Shown piece by piece: positions 37,701 to 48,046 of a DNA stretch of 64,000 nt. The notes below the pieces were generated by a model. The model saw nothing but the letters and a program-made list of their open reading frames with translations, was not told the origin of the DNA and made no database searches. The position numbers were made by a program, and so were the translations under genes. The first letter of the stretch is position 1; each line of letters starts with the position of its first letter. The stretch lies in NCBI GenBank assembly GCA_021029095.1, contig JAJOHG010000005.1:1116001-1180000 (forward strand), in the 5' to 3' direction. Origin of the DNA: Phellopilus nigrolimitatus. Taxonomy: Eukaryota; Basidiomycota; Agaricomycetes; Hymenochaetales; Hymenochaetaceae.

Positions 37701-38333
37701 CGTCAGATGCCCGCGGTTACGTACATGCGCCTTGACGGGAGCACGGATACGCAAAAGCGGCACGCAATCGTGCAGACGTTTAATTCGGATCCGAGCATCG
37801 ACTGTTTGCTTTTGACGACGCATGTCGGTGGGCTCGGCCTTACGCTCACGGGCGCAGATACTGTCATCTTCGTTGAGCACGATTGGAATCCGATGAAAGA
37901 TTTGCAGGCCATGGATCGTGCGCACCGTATCGGGCAAAAGAAAGTTGTTAATGTATATCGGTTGATTACGAAGGGGACGCTCGAGGAGAAAATCATGGGG
38001 TGCGTTTTGTTTGAAACTATCCATTCTTGTCCATAAGTCGGCTAACATTACAACGCCCTATATAGCCTGCAACGGTTCAAGTTAAATATCGCCAATTCCA
38101 TAGTCACACAACAAAATTCTGGGCTCGCCTCCATGGACACTGACCTAGTACTCGACCTTTTCAAGCGCACAACAGAGGAAGAAGACGCCGCGGCCGCGAA
38201 GAAGCGGAAGGAGAAAGAGAAGGCTGGCCAGGCTGGCCAGAAGAACGTCCTAGACGGCCTGGAGGACCTGCCGGCCGAGGAGGAGTATGAGGATCTCAAC
38301 CTCTCAGGCTTCATGGGCTCTCTCGGCCGATAG
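31758..38333 (+). CDS. MOT1: MOT1/BTAF1, Snf2-family TBP-removing ATPase
   Basis: Uses ATP to remove TATA-binding protein from DNA, redistributing TBP between promoters. The ATG at 31758 is followed after 11 nt by an intron (GTGAGT...TTCTAG) joining to LDRLLILLDTGSSASVRTTA. The long N-terminal part is HEAT-repeat-like, with an acidic, Ser-rich insert near 32.4-32.6 kb. The C-terminal Snf2 core has PIKAELRKYQQDGVNWLAFL, Walker A as DDMGLGKT (split by an intron near 36450-36503), DEGH in HYCILDEGHVIKNAKTKL, HHRLILSGTPIQNN and LLRRLKEDVLNDLPPKI. The helicase C lobe has RLDGSTDTQKRH, TTHVGGLGLTLTGADTVIF and MDRAHRIGQKKVVNVYRL. The Lys/Ala-rich tail ends GFMGSLGR. All motifs are intact; about 15 introns. 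Confidence 0.96.
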
Positions 38334-38619
38334 ATGTACTACCCTAATTGTGGCTGTCGATATCCTTATTCGCATTTTGTTCTCGTCTATCGCTTTTCTT
38401 CCCTTCTTTGCCTTTCGTCTGTTGGTGCTACTTGGATGTGTTTTTGCCTACCCTGCTTCATGAATTTTGTATAATGAGTATAGCATTCTCTAGCGTCTGT
38501 AGAACCGTGGACTGTGGTACTGTATCGTTAGGACTTAATGGATACATTCGTAAATGTTTTATATTCCCTTCTCTATTTAAAAGGGTTTGCAACAGTACAG
38601 AACACATTCAAGGTAAGAC

Positions 38620-39471
38620 TTAGAACAGGTGGAATGGCGCTCCCGCCCTCGGAGGATTTGTATTTCGGAAAAATCCACGGCGACGCAAACGAGGAATAGA
38701 GAAAATAAGAAGCAGCCCACCCACACCAGCCAACACACCAGCGACGGTGCCAGCAATTGCTCCAGCACTCAACACTTTGGAACCGCGCCGAGAAGAAGAC
38801 GGGTCCGAACCAGAGTCATTGGAGCCGGTCCCCGTGCTTGCCGGTGTGCTAGTGGCGGTCGAAGTCGCATTCAGACACGCCGTGTCGTTTCCCGTATTAA
38901 CAAAGAATGGCGCAGACTGGGCCGAGATGTTAGCCGTATGCGCAGTGTCGAACGCGATTACGGTGTACTGGCCCATGGGAACATCAGCAAGTGCCCACGT
39001 CACCGTGCACGTCAGCGCGTCCACAGAGGTCGAGATTGTGTGGGAGACGAGCGCGCTTTGTCGGCGACCGAGCCGATTGGTCACAACGCCACGGCGTTGA
39101 GCGACAGCCCGCTCGTTCGTAACGACTATTGTCATTGGGATCGAGAGAGTGCCGCTGTACTCCCACGTGAAGATTGCCTGCGTACATGTCGTGGCATTAT
39201 TTGGCGGGGTGAATTGAATGGGGTTTGATGGTACGGCAGTCGCTGCGCTGCTACTTGCGCTAAGGGCGGAGGTTGCAACCGGGAGCGCCGAGGTTGATGA
39301 TGGCACGACAGTCGCTGTGCTGCTACTTTCACTAGGGGCAGACGTTGTAGTCGGCTGCGCCGAGGTGGGTGAGGGTATGGAGCTCGTCGACATTTCGCTG
39401 TCATGTGACCCATGCTTTCCCGTCACGACCAACGCGAAAAATAGCGGCAGCAAGGTGGATTGCAATCTCAT
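38620..39471 (-). CDS. Secreted Ser/Thr-rich single-pass membrane protein
   Basis: Intronless 283-residue frame. The N-terminus looks like a signal peptide (MRLQSTLLPLFFALVVTGKH). A Ser/Thr/Ala/Pro-rich mucin-like stretch follows with an approximate internal duplication (ATVVPSSTSALPVATSAL, then AATAVPS). Next is a compact beta-like ectodomain (IQFTPPNNATTCTQAIFTWE ... VTWALADVPMGQYTVIAFD). A second Ser/Thr/Gly stretch leads to a predicted transmembrane helix (AGAIAGTVAGVLAGVGGLLL) and a short basic tail (RLRRRGFFRN). The layout is like that of fungal cell-wall sensors or Agaricomycete surface proteins, but I recognise no specific family. Its convergence with MOT1 leaves 286 bp of 3' sequence. 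Confidence 0.8.
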   Translation of the reverse strand: MRLQSTLLPLFFALVVTGKHGSHDSEMSTSSIPSPTSAQPTTTSAPSESSSTATVVPSSTSALPVATSALSASSSAATAVPSNPIQFTPPNNATTCTQAIFTWEYSGTLSIPMTIVVTNERAVAQRRGVVTNRLGRRQSALVSHTISTSVDALTCTVTWALADVPMGQYTVIAFDTAHTANISAQSAPFFVNTGNDTACLNATSTATSTPASTGTGSNDSGSDPSSSRRGSKVLSAGAIAGTVAGVLAGVGGLLLIFSIPRLRRRGFFRNTNPPRAGAPFHLF

Positions 39472-40751
39472 TCCTGATCATGAGACAGACAGAATTAGTC
39501 TGAGGTAAAGCATGCATATATGGGGCGCCTCACCGAGTACAAACAGCAAGCCAAGACTGCTAAACGGCTGCAGCCTCGCAGGAGCAATGGCAGAGGCTTA
39601 CTTCATAAAGACAGGAGGTTTTCCGGGAGACTACATCTTGTGAGACGAGGACTGCGCCCCCCGACATGCATCATAATCCTATAATAGTCGTGAGTACAGC
39701 ACACCGCGACGCCAGTAATCTGAGTGGGAACGTCGGGCGCGACGTGGGAATCAACTCAATTGATGGCAGCATGGCGCACAGTTCCCAATTGACCAGTCCA
39801 GTAGAAGCGAAGGAGGGCAAGCTGGAGTTAGATGCAGTTGGTTGTCTTTTGAGATTGAGATGCCCAGTAACGTGAAGTCTAGTGTCAAGTTGAATGTCCA
39901 CAAATCCCTTTCTGGAAGCAAAATGATCCGCGGCGATTCCGATGCGTTGATCCAGATCCTGATGGTTGATGGCCGCCGAGTTTCGTCAGACATCCGCATC
40001 TCCTGAGTTCTTGTGAGCTCTGTACGCGAAATAGTTCGTATAATTGAGAAGTACTGCGGACCGGCTTTTTTATGTAATACCAAAAATTGAATCATTCGAA
40101 GGTGCCTGACAGTGTTTGCCTGTCACGAGACCATAACGGCCTAACCTCAATTGACACGGCGATAGGTGCATGGTAAAGATAAGTGCACGGCAGCTCTTAT
40201 CCAAAACCATGGGACATAGCCGTCACACCGTGTACAAATTCACAAGCCGATTTCTATTTTATGTATGTATTGCTTTCACAGCGCAAGTCCGGAACAACAC
40301 AGTCGTTATTTCCATCTTTGTACGTAAAGTGTGCCCTTAAGAACGGCTATAATCTTTCATTGAGATCAAATATAACTAGATTTGCAACAGTAAATTTGTT
40401 TCCGGTGAACCCTGGGTAAGTATACAAGAGCAAGATTTGCTTCCGCCAGTCGGCAGACGGCGTGTGGCCCAATTTGCATTTAGAGTTGTGGATCGGGATC
40501 GGACAGACTACGGGGAGTGTGACAGTGTCGATCCCTTTATCTCGATCTTGGCTTTACTCACATTTTGCGGAAGCAAAATCGTCGCTGCTCCGCCGGCTTA
40601 CTGCTCTCTCGAAAGCATCCTCTGTTGTAATTCACAAGATAGGCCGCTTACTCAATGCAGTCTAATCATTGATAATCTTCTAGGTGCTCAGCGCATAATA
40701 CATAACGAGGACAAATCAACAGAAATTCAAACGGAATGAATATGGATGAGA
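39472..40751. other. Intergenic region; no gene seen
   Basis: About 1.3 kb upstream of the membrane-protein gene. The part near 39472 should hold that gene's promoter. A small hairpin-capable inverted repeat (TGACAG...CTGTCA) lies at about 40107-40125. Several open frames of 60-114 codons occur on both strands, but none has a recognisable motif or splice structure. Confidence 0.4.
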
Positions 40752-42334
40752 CTACGAGTGTCGGTCTTTCAGTGTGTGGTACAGGTTGACTCCGCCTTCA
40801 TTCCCTGCGGTGCACTCGCCATCGTCTGGCGGGCGTACGATGTCCGCGAAGTCCTCATCGGTATCGATATCGCCGTCCCATTGTCGGAAGAACGCCTCCG
40901 TAAATTTTGACTCGTCAAAATTGAAATCAAATCCCGGAGCTTGCGATGGAGGTGAGTTCGCGGCCGACCCATGTCGCTGGGGTGTGCGGGAGCGTGCGTG
41001 TCTACCTATGCGGTCAGTGGATCTCTGTCGGGGGGCGACCTCTAAACGCATTAGCGAGGATTGCAGCGCGGCGACAGCATCGTCCATATGGCGCCCAGTG
41101 TTCGCTCGTACTTGGCGTTCAGTCGGCGTCGCGTTTCCCCCATCCTCTCGCGAGGGAGTGAAGCCGCTGAGAGTCATCAGTGAGGCGAATCTCGGCTTGA
41201 ACCAAAACAGTAACTTACGAATACATGTATGGCACCCAGACCTTACTCTGTTCAAGGTGGCATATCTGCAGCGTCATTGTATCCCCTCGTCTGACGTGAT
41301 TGACCAGAGGCGATGGAAAATATGTCGTAAAGGATCGCAGGGATGTGCTGGACGTGTCTGATTCCTCTGCAAAGAAAACAAAAATGAGTAAGCAAACAGC
41401 ACATGGAATTTCTTCTCGCCGTGTACCTTCCGGGTCGTATCTTCTTAGTACGAGTATCCTCTTCCCACTGATTCTCTCAACCTCGTACTCGCCATAGTAA
41501 GTCTCGTCCACGGTGCGTTTCGTGTCAAAGTATGCCTCCTGAATATACCATGCGTATTCTTCCATGATTCGGTTGACTCGAGCAGTGCGGTCGAGGTCTT
41601 CCTCAAGAGCTTTACATTCATCGAGGAGGTACGTAAAGTCTGCCTGTGTGAGCGCGTGCGCGCGTGCAAGGAAATATACAAGCGATCGGAAGTTACTACC
41701 GATGCGCGATGTCGGTGTTCGTAAGTTTCCGGCGTTTTCTTTCAGCGTAAATTTAACTGAGCAAAAAACGAGTGAGTGGACGTCTATGGCACTAAGAAAC
41801 ACAGTAGAAAGGGGAAGTCCGGTCCTTACCATTCAGAGACCAAGCAAGGTCGTCCACCCATTGTGCAAAGGTGTCCGCGGAGATGCGTGCTGTCTCCGGG
41901 TAGTCAGGCTCTCCTATTGAAAAAAATAGGAACATTATTAATATTTATCTACAAATAAATCAAATACATTATCGAGCTCCGGGAAAATCAAATTACCTGA
42001 GCCCCTCGAGCTGAATGAGCGCAGTGCTCTGGTGAACTTGACCGCCGACCTGTATTCGTGGGGAAGATGTTCATCTATGTATGCTAACCACGCCCTGAAA
42101 GCGGCCCCGAACGAGGGGTGCTACACCAAATACTAGTGATTCAGATTCAAGCACCCATGGAAGACTCGAACGCATAAAGATCAGCAAGCAAAAATCTATA
42201 CATACTTCGTGAAATGCGATCAAGGCATCATGCGCGATAGCGCGACGATGTTGGTTCGTTTTTTGTCTCTGGCGTTTTTTGGTGCGCGAGGTGGATGCGG
42301 ACGAGGACGCGGTCTCGGAGGCGCGGTCGGCCAT
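40752..42334 (-). CDS. Unrecognised multi-exon protein
   Basis: I do not recognise this protein. Several exons read through with consistent composition. The start is MADRASETASSSAS (ATG at 42334), then a basic NLS-like stretch (KKRQRQKTNQHRRAIAHDAL). Next are AFRAWLAYIDEHLPHEYRSA, then PDYPETARISADTFAQWVDD. A long helical exon follows (ADFTYLLDECKALEEDLDRT, YAWYIQEAYFDTKRTVDETY). The C-terminal exon is polar and acidic, ending at TAG 40752-40754. Introns occur near 42080-42230, 41910-42000, 41740-41850, 41345-41410 and about 41170-41215; I did not fix each one to the base. A nuclear location is inferred only from the basic stretch. Confidence 0.65.
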
Positions 42335-42838
42335 CGCGCATGGCAGGCGTAGAAAAGCAATGTGACTACAACAGTAAAGGGGGGAAGCTCGCCCTTTTGA
42401 GGAATACACAAAAGCGGCGAGTACCAGTGTACTGTTATGAGTTTACTGTTACGAGCACGACAAGCACAACAAACAATGCAGTGAATTGATCTCGCCACTC
42501 GCCGTCTCTATCCAGGGAGCTTATATGGAAGAAATATGACACGTGCACTTATGAGTTTGACTCCACGCGCCTGCCTGTCTTCGCCGGCGGATTTTGCTCT
42601 CTCAATTTGTTCTTTGCAGACGATCCAAATACCTCCCTCACGTCAGACACATATCTTTTATGCAACCTGACAGATCTTTCTGATAGTCGAATCAATATGC
42701 TTTGGCGAAAACACTGAGAACTCGGGTGTTGATTTCGGTTATCCGTCTCCCGACTACATACGTATACGTACGTGTGGGTTCATGACGAATGCGCTGCACT
42801 TGTGAGCGGGTCAGTGCAGAGCCCTCATACATATCATA
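42335..42838. other. Promoter side of the unrecognised gene; no gene seen
   Basis: About 500 bp upstream of the start at 42334. No coding signal was found. Confidence 0.4.
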
Positions 42839-43600
42839 CTAGGCACCAGCCACGGCGAAGGGCAAGATAGGCAAGAGAGTCGGACGCGTGAACCAACGGA
42901 AGAAACAGCGCATATCTGTGAATGACAAAAACGAATTCCGGAGCCCCCCGCATGCTCGTTGTATTAGCGCACGGGGTCGCCAAAACCGGCGCTTGAACAC
43001 CTTTGCGGCAGCAGTCCAGACAAAGGGAAATAGCACGGAGATGAATAAGAACGCGTATAACTGGTTAATAGGTCCGCGGGGACGCGCGGTCTTCCCTCGC
43101 ACCTGCGAAGGTTCATGGCCTATGCGTGGCGGGCACATCGATATGTCGTAGAGGTAAACATACGTAACTGAAAATTGGGAGTTTGCTTTTCCCAAATGAC
43201 TTGAGAGACGAACACGGGCATTGGTTTGTTGACATTGCCATTGCCTTCCGTCGCGTGACCGGGCTGCGTTTTCACGGGTCGCACGGCGTATTCAGCGATA
43301 TTATTTTCACAAGGTTCAGAGAAACTCTGCCGTCATGTCGTTTGCAAAGTTCCAGGCTGAACGAACAAAACCTTAAAGCTTGAGTGGACCAACTTACTCA
43401 CGACAAGCGCGGGGAAGCTTGAGTTGATCATCCTGTTATTAAATCCCTAAAAAAAGAATATCCCTAAAATCACTAGTGGTGAGATTCCAGAGCGCGAAAA
43501 AGAAGGGAAAATTGCATACTCACGTACAGTCACAAATGCTTGCTTAAAGTAAAGGCATAGTGTGATGTCTTCTAGCCTCAAGAAAAAAAAATCACGGATT
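42839..43600 (-). CDS. Doubtful multi-exon membrane-protein gene or relic
   Basis: The minus strand shows exon-like pieces with good splice sites: one ending ...YFKQAFVTV before GTGAGTATGC, an acceptor TTTTTTTAG before GFNNRMINSSFPALV, and a donor GTGAGTAAG with acceptor TCGTTCAG. A terminal open stretch contains RGPINQLYAFLFISVLFPFV followed by basic residues and ends at TAG 42839-42841. The middle (about 43240-43360) has stops in all simple joins that I tried, and I could not find a credible start. It is either a gene with introns I cannot resolve or a decayed gene for a membrane protein. No family is assigned. Confidence 0.3.
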
Positions 43601-44061
43601 CGCATCATCCCTCGACCGGAAAGGGAAGCGACATCAGTCAAGAACCAGATCATAACCCCTGACAGTCATTTGAGGGTGTTGACAGATCTAGCACTCGATC
43701 GCCGACTTCCCAGCCATCTTTGGTGTGATAATCAATTATTTGATCATGCTTGCTCGGACAGGAAACAACGTTTGCCAGCAAATTGGCCCTTCTGGGATAA
43801 GACGGAACAAGTGATGCAGTGAGTGAAGAAAGTAAATGCAGAAAGGGAGGGGCTTTTCGGTAGGATCATCAGAATCTTGAGAATGGTCGTTCACATGTAC
43901 CTTACTAGACATCGCCACCCAAGGTTGGAGATAATAAGGCACGAGAAGGAAGAAGCTTGGAAAACTTCAACATATTATCTTCTTGACCAGCACGTACCAG
44001 TGAGCGATGGAGTGCATATTTAATCGTCCCGTAAGTTAAGCAGAAGCAAACAGATATACCG

Positions 44062-44862
44062 TCACCACTGCCACGTCCGGACCTGGGCGTCTACCGGAAA
44101 GTACTTTTCTCGAGCAGATCGGCTCAGAACATGCACTGCAAAATCACCAGCATCAAGCATCCCCCACCCGTCCTGCTCACGGCGTTTTCTGTTCGGCGGA
44201 AGTGATACAGGGGGCTCTGCTTTGAGCAACTGTTTATGAAAAAAGCAGTCATCAGTGCTAAGGTGAGTACGTTGCAATGATCACCTCTATTAAGAGAAAA
44301 GCTTCGAAAACTCACAGTTCTGCGCACTATTCGCATAACAGACTCGATAGCACCACGATTCTCAGTCCCCTCCTTCACCTGACCGAGAAGCGCGTTAATA
44401 AAGTCCTAGATAACAAAATATAAATAAGAAAGTTCCGACACGTACCTGGGCAATGACAATCCATCTCCAGAGACCACCTTCTACATCTGGAACCCCCAGC
44501 CCGTACTCTGTGCGTCCCCTTCGACGTCTTCCCTTCGGCAATGCACTGGGTAAAGGCGGACCCGGTCGTGTAGGAAGAGGGGGGCCGATTTTTACGCCTC
44601 CTTGCTCCAGGTAGGGTGAGTTGACCAGTTCAGCAAATAGTGCAGTAAGGTAAATCGGTAAATCTGAAGGCAGAGACTGTGCTTGAAGTGCACTCGAAAA
44701 TTCAGACGGAGGTGAAAGATGCGGTGGAGCTGGTCGCGAATGGGCGAAATCTTGGTCAACGAACCAAGGTGTTGAATGTCCTGCGACGGATGAAAGACCG
44801 GATCTTGTCAGAAAGCTATGGCTCTCGACTGCGATACGGCACGGCCGCAGTAATCTTAGCAT
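44062..44862 (-). CDS. Mitochondrial RsfS/MALSU1-type ribosomal silencing factor
   Basis: The RsfS (iojap) fold binds the uL14 face of the large ribosomal subunit and prevents premature subunit joining. In yeasts the same domain forms the N-terminus of Atp25. Three exons, 44446-44862, 44316-44405 and 44062-44229, give 224 residues. A presequence-like N-terminus (MLRLLRPCRIAVESHSFLTR) precedes a Pro-rich linker. The domain then reads GLGVPDVEGGLWRWIVIAQ, GTENRGAIESVMRIVRRT and REQDGWGMLDAGDFAVHVLS, the last being the classical Trp-Gly/Asp-x-x-Asp-x-x-Val-His block, and ends ...VRTWQW. The first intron is only 40 nt (44406-44445). Nothing follows the domain, so the Atp25-specific C-terminal half is absent here. 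Confidence 0.85.
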
Positions 44863-45069
44863 TTCGAAAGACGACTTCAAGGTTGCGAAGAGCAGCAGCG
44901 CGGCGGACCGGTTCGAAGTATGCGTGAGAAGAACGAATAAAATCATTGATCTCCGAGTTACATAATCTTAGCTACCAGATGTTCCAGAACTCACTCGTTG
45001 CCTTCACTGAACCTTCACTTCATAACGAGTTTGAGAACATCACTTGAGCAAATCCTTACCGCAATCACG

Positions 45070-45640
45070 ATGGATTCGACACTCTCTGGTCTCATTTTCA
45101 AAGAATATTGGTTTGATGATGTGAATTTTATCCTCGTCGCCTACCAAAGCCTTTCGCGTTCATAAGGGGGTCCTCAGCAAACATGCAACTGTCTTTCAAG
45201 AGATGTTCGAGGCCAGAAATGCGCTAGACCTACCACTTGCTGCCCCAAGCAGTAGAAGCTCAGGCGACATCGAGGAGTATCAGGAGGTGCCTGTGGTGCA
45301 GCTGCAGCAAGATTCTGCGTAGATATAGAGTGCTTCTTGAGGGCAATGTATGACTGGACGTGAGCGACTTTCCAGTTGATCTGCATGGGGTGAAAGCTGA
45401 ATAGTTTGGTAGGTTTTTCCCAGTATTATGTCAGGAACAATTATCATCCGCTTCGATCATGCCGTAGGCTTACTTAGAACCAGTACGAAAGGAGGATTGG
45501 GAAAAGCGGCCATTGCATGTTTCACAAGAGTGTATCCGACCTCCTCGCATTCGTGGAAAAGTCGCTGGTTAAACATGGACCCATATGAAGCGAGTTCTTA
45601 TACTATAAACTGGCTACAGACGATATAAAGAGTATCTTCC
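45070..45640 (+). pseudogene. BTB/POZ-domain protein pseudogene
   Basis: Remnant of the BTB-domain proteins that are abundant in Agaricomycetes. An ATG at 45070 opens SGLIFKEYWFDDVNFILVA. The frame then breaks near 45141 and the domain resumes as TKAFRVHKGVLSKHATVFQE. A second break near 45320 follows QLQQDSA, after which DIECFLRAMYDW continues in another frame. A third piece near 45460-45590 reads AVGLLRTSTKGGLGKAAIAC then FTRVYPTSSHSWKS, the usual region after the BTB fold. At least two small indels plus internal stops make a functional product unlikely. I describe the breaks only. Confidence 0.75.
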
Positions 45641-46955
45641 CCCAAGTATCTTACAATGTTTGTGCTCATCCTGTAAAGATAATCCGGGCGGAACTTGGTC
45701 GGTAAGTTCCGACGTCGATGGTCCAGCCCCTAATCAAAGGTCGAAAAAAGATCCAAATTCTCGAGCAGAAATTTCGGCGCAAGTCATTGGCGAAAGAGAG
45801 ATCATAATTCTTAAAACGTGGATTCCACTGCCGGACTTCTGTTCTCACCAGTCTCCGCAATCAAACTAGCTTCCTCTACACAACAAGGGTTCGTCACAAA
45901 AAAAAAACCAAACCAGATGTGCGAAAAGTGTGCAAAGATGACGCATGACATGATTTGGGCAAGCCAGAAATGATATTTGCTCGACTACCAAAAGTGTTTG
46001 GATTGGGGAGCTGGAAAGAAGTGGGGAAAATGGACACAGGTTCTGTAGAACTCCAACTCATGTGTTGTTAATGAGTTGTACGTATATGCGCAGAAACCTG
46101 CGGAAGTCCGCTTTCTCACTATGGAACTCGATGTCTACAAATATTACAACGAATTGTTATGTCGTATAGTATACGCGTGATCATGAAAAGAAAAGGAATA
46201 AAGCACGTATGCTCCAGAGAAGTGACCTTCACGGCTCAGAAGATCGGAAGAAGTACGAGAAAGCGTCCACAAAATAAGACCGGAAGCAGCTTGAAGAATC
46301 GACTAACGCAGGGCTATCATCGAATTTAATTCCGCCAAAAGCGAGACATCGGAAGCGAGTGCATTTGGAGCCGCCTCGGATCTGATGTTCAGAGGGTCGT
46401 TGATTTAATATATGCTTTGAAGCACGTAGGAATCCAAGAGAATGCTTGCAGGAGAAGAATCTGAGTAGCCAATAGGGGTGTTGAGTAAAGTGAGTAAAGT
46501 GACACAAGTGTTCTCCAGTTATCTAGAGAATTTCGTGTAACTTTTTGGGGGGAATGCCTGCCTTACATCCAATTACTACGCTTTATACTTGAAGATCAAG
46601 GGGATTCGTATCATAATCCTGAGTTGCTCTTGTTCGAAAAGACAGACCGTAAGATTGTCGAATCCATTTGATATACCTCCATAATAGATGCAATGGAATA
46701 GTTGATCCATATGTGCTACGCAAAGACATATTTGTATCGAAGCATCAGTGTAGAGCGCGCGTACATCTAGCAGCGCAGTCAATGTTCAAGGAATTAGAGT
46801 TCAATAATAGACACGTCAATTGAAAACAAACACGTGAAACGATCAATCTTCTGAGTGCACTGAATTCTTACCTTCACTCCCTCCTCTCCTCGGTTACAAC
46901 CTTCACCGACGACGACGCTCCGCTCATCGTCGATTACAGTATTGCGGCAGAAATC
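45641..46955. other. Intergenic region; decayed BTB tail and SHR3 promoter
   Basis: Sequence just after 45640 may be the eroded C-terminal part of the BTB relic. From about 45900 to 46900 the DNA is AT-rich, with an A-run near 45898-45907 and no supported gene. The last 200 bp should hold the SHR3 promoter and leader. Confidence 0.4.
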
Positions 46956-47793
46956 ATGGGTTTACGGATTAGTGTTGTAATTTGCTCGACGTCCTTCCTT
47001 CTTGGTGCGTCGTAAAAATTCTGCAAATCAATTCAGCTGACCTCACGAACTGCGCTCTTCATCAGGAATAATCTTCACGCACTGGATCGCGGATTCGCTC
47101 ACGCTATGGAAATCGTCCATAACGAATGACAATATCTGGACTTCAGCGGCATACTACTCGTTGTTAGCACGAGCGCCCGGCGAGTTAGGATACGCAGTGG
47201 TCGCAGTCGTAACCCTCGGTGCTGCAACTATTCTATGGAGTTTCGGCGACGGCGCTGCGGAGAATCTGATGTTTGATGGGGCGAGCATATGTGCGTGAGA
47301 TAACTTGCACGCTTACGCTTTAGGTTGCAGCTGACTTTCGCGTCCGTGCAGTTTTGTATGGTACTGCAATCGCAGTGTATTTGTATAAGGTCCTACCTTG
47401 TCAGTGCCTTCTCATTCTTTCCCTCGTGTCGTTAAATGACCCCTCCATTCGCTGTTTTTTTTGCTCCAATGACGGTCAGCCTTCGTCGAGACTTTCTCAT
47501 CTGTACCCTCCATTTCCTCCAACAAAATCACCTCCACACTTAAGTCGGAGGTGCTCAACCTTGCGTCCGCAAACTTGGTTTGCAGCGTTGCGCTCACAGG
47601 CGTGATCGCGCTTCAAGCTGCGCGCTGGTGGGCCGAGCGCCCCGACCTCGAAGAGGAAGTAGAGGGAGCTCGATCAGAGGATACGCCGCAGCGTCGGCCT
47701 GGACAGAAGCTGAAGCGGCGGGAAAACCCAAAGCTGTCTGCGAGCCGGCTAGCGTCGACACCAAAACTTGAAGATGCCCGAGCGAAAATGTAG
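46956..47793 (+). CDS. SHR3: SHR3-type ER packaging chaperone for amino-acid permeases
   Basis: ER membrane protein needed for folding and COPII packaging of amino-acid permeases. The ATG at 46956 opens MGLRISVVICSTSFLLG, and an intron (GTGCGTCG...CATCAG) joins IIFTHWIADSLTLWKSSITN. Next are SAAYYSLLARAPGELGYAVV, GDGAAENLMFDGASI, YGTAIAVYLYKVLP and, after further introns, SEVLNLASANLVCSVALTGV then LQAARWWAERPD. Four hydrophobic segments and a charged cytosolic tail (ending DARAKM) match SHR3. Family motifs across all four membrane segments are intact. Its neighbour EI24 is convergent. Confidence 0.92.
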
Positions 47794-48046
47794 ATCCGCG
47801 CTTTGTTGATGGGATATTGTTTTCTACTCATGATTTATTTCTCTCGGGCTGGGTAACCTATCGAGCGAGCTTTGCAAATCGCGTTGTAATAAGTTAATCA
47901 CACCATGCATGACCTCACGACATGGAAATGTTAGCATGCTTCACGACATCAATTGCATAGCTTGCATTCTAATCCTCATTGGTCCGCTATCATCAGCACG
48001 AAAAAAAAAAAATCGTCAAGATTCGCCGATGAGTAAATAGTACCAT

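Noticed and set aside
42839..43200. Terminal open stretch looking like the end of an oligopeptide (OPT) transporter
   Set aside because: The hydrophobic/basic alternation is similar, but none of the diagnostic Pro-Pro-Ala-x-Pro or Trp-Trp positions is clearly present, so I left the family open.
44020..44045. AAGTTAAGC word reminiscent of 5S rRNA
   Set aside because: Only the short word matches; the flanking 5S stems and internal control region are absent.
44905..44930. GGTTCGAAGT resembling a tRNA T-loop upstream of the RsfS gene
   Set aside because: There is no matching acceptor stem or D-arm within 75 bp on either strand.
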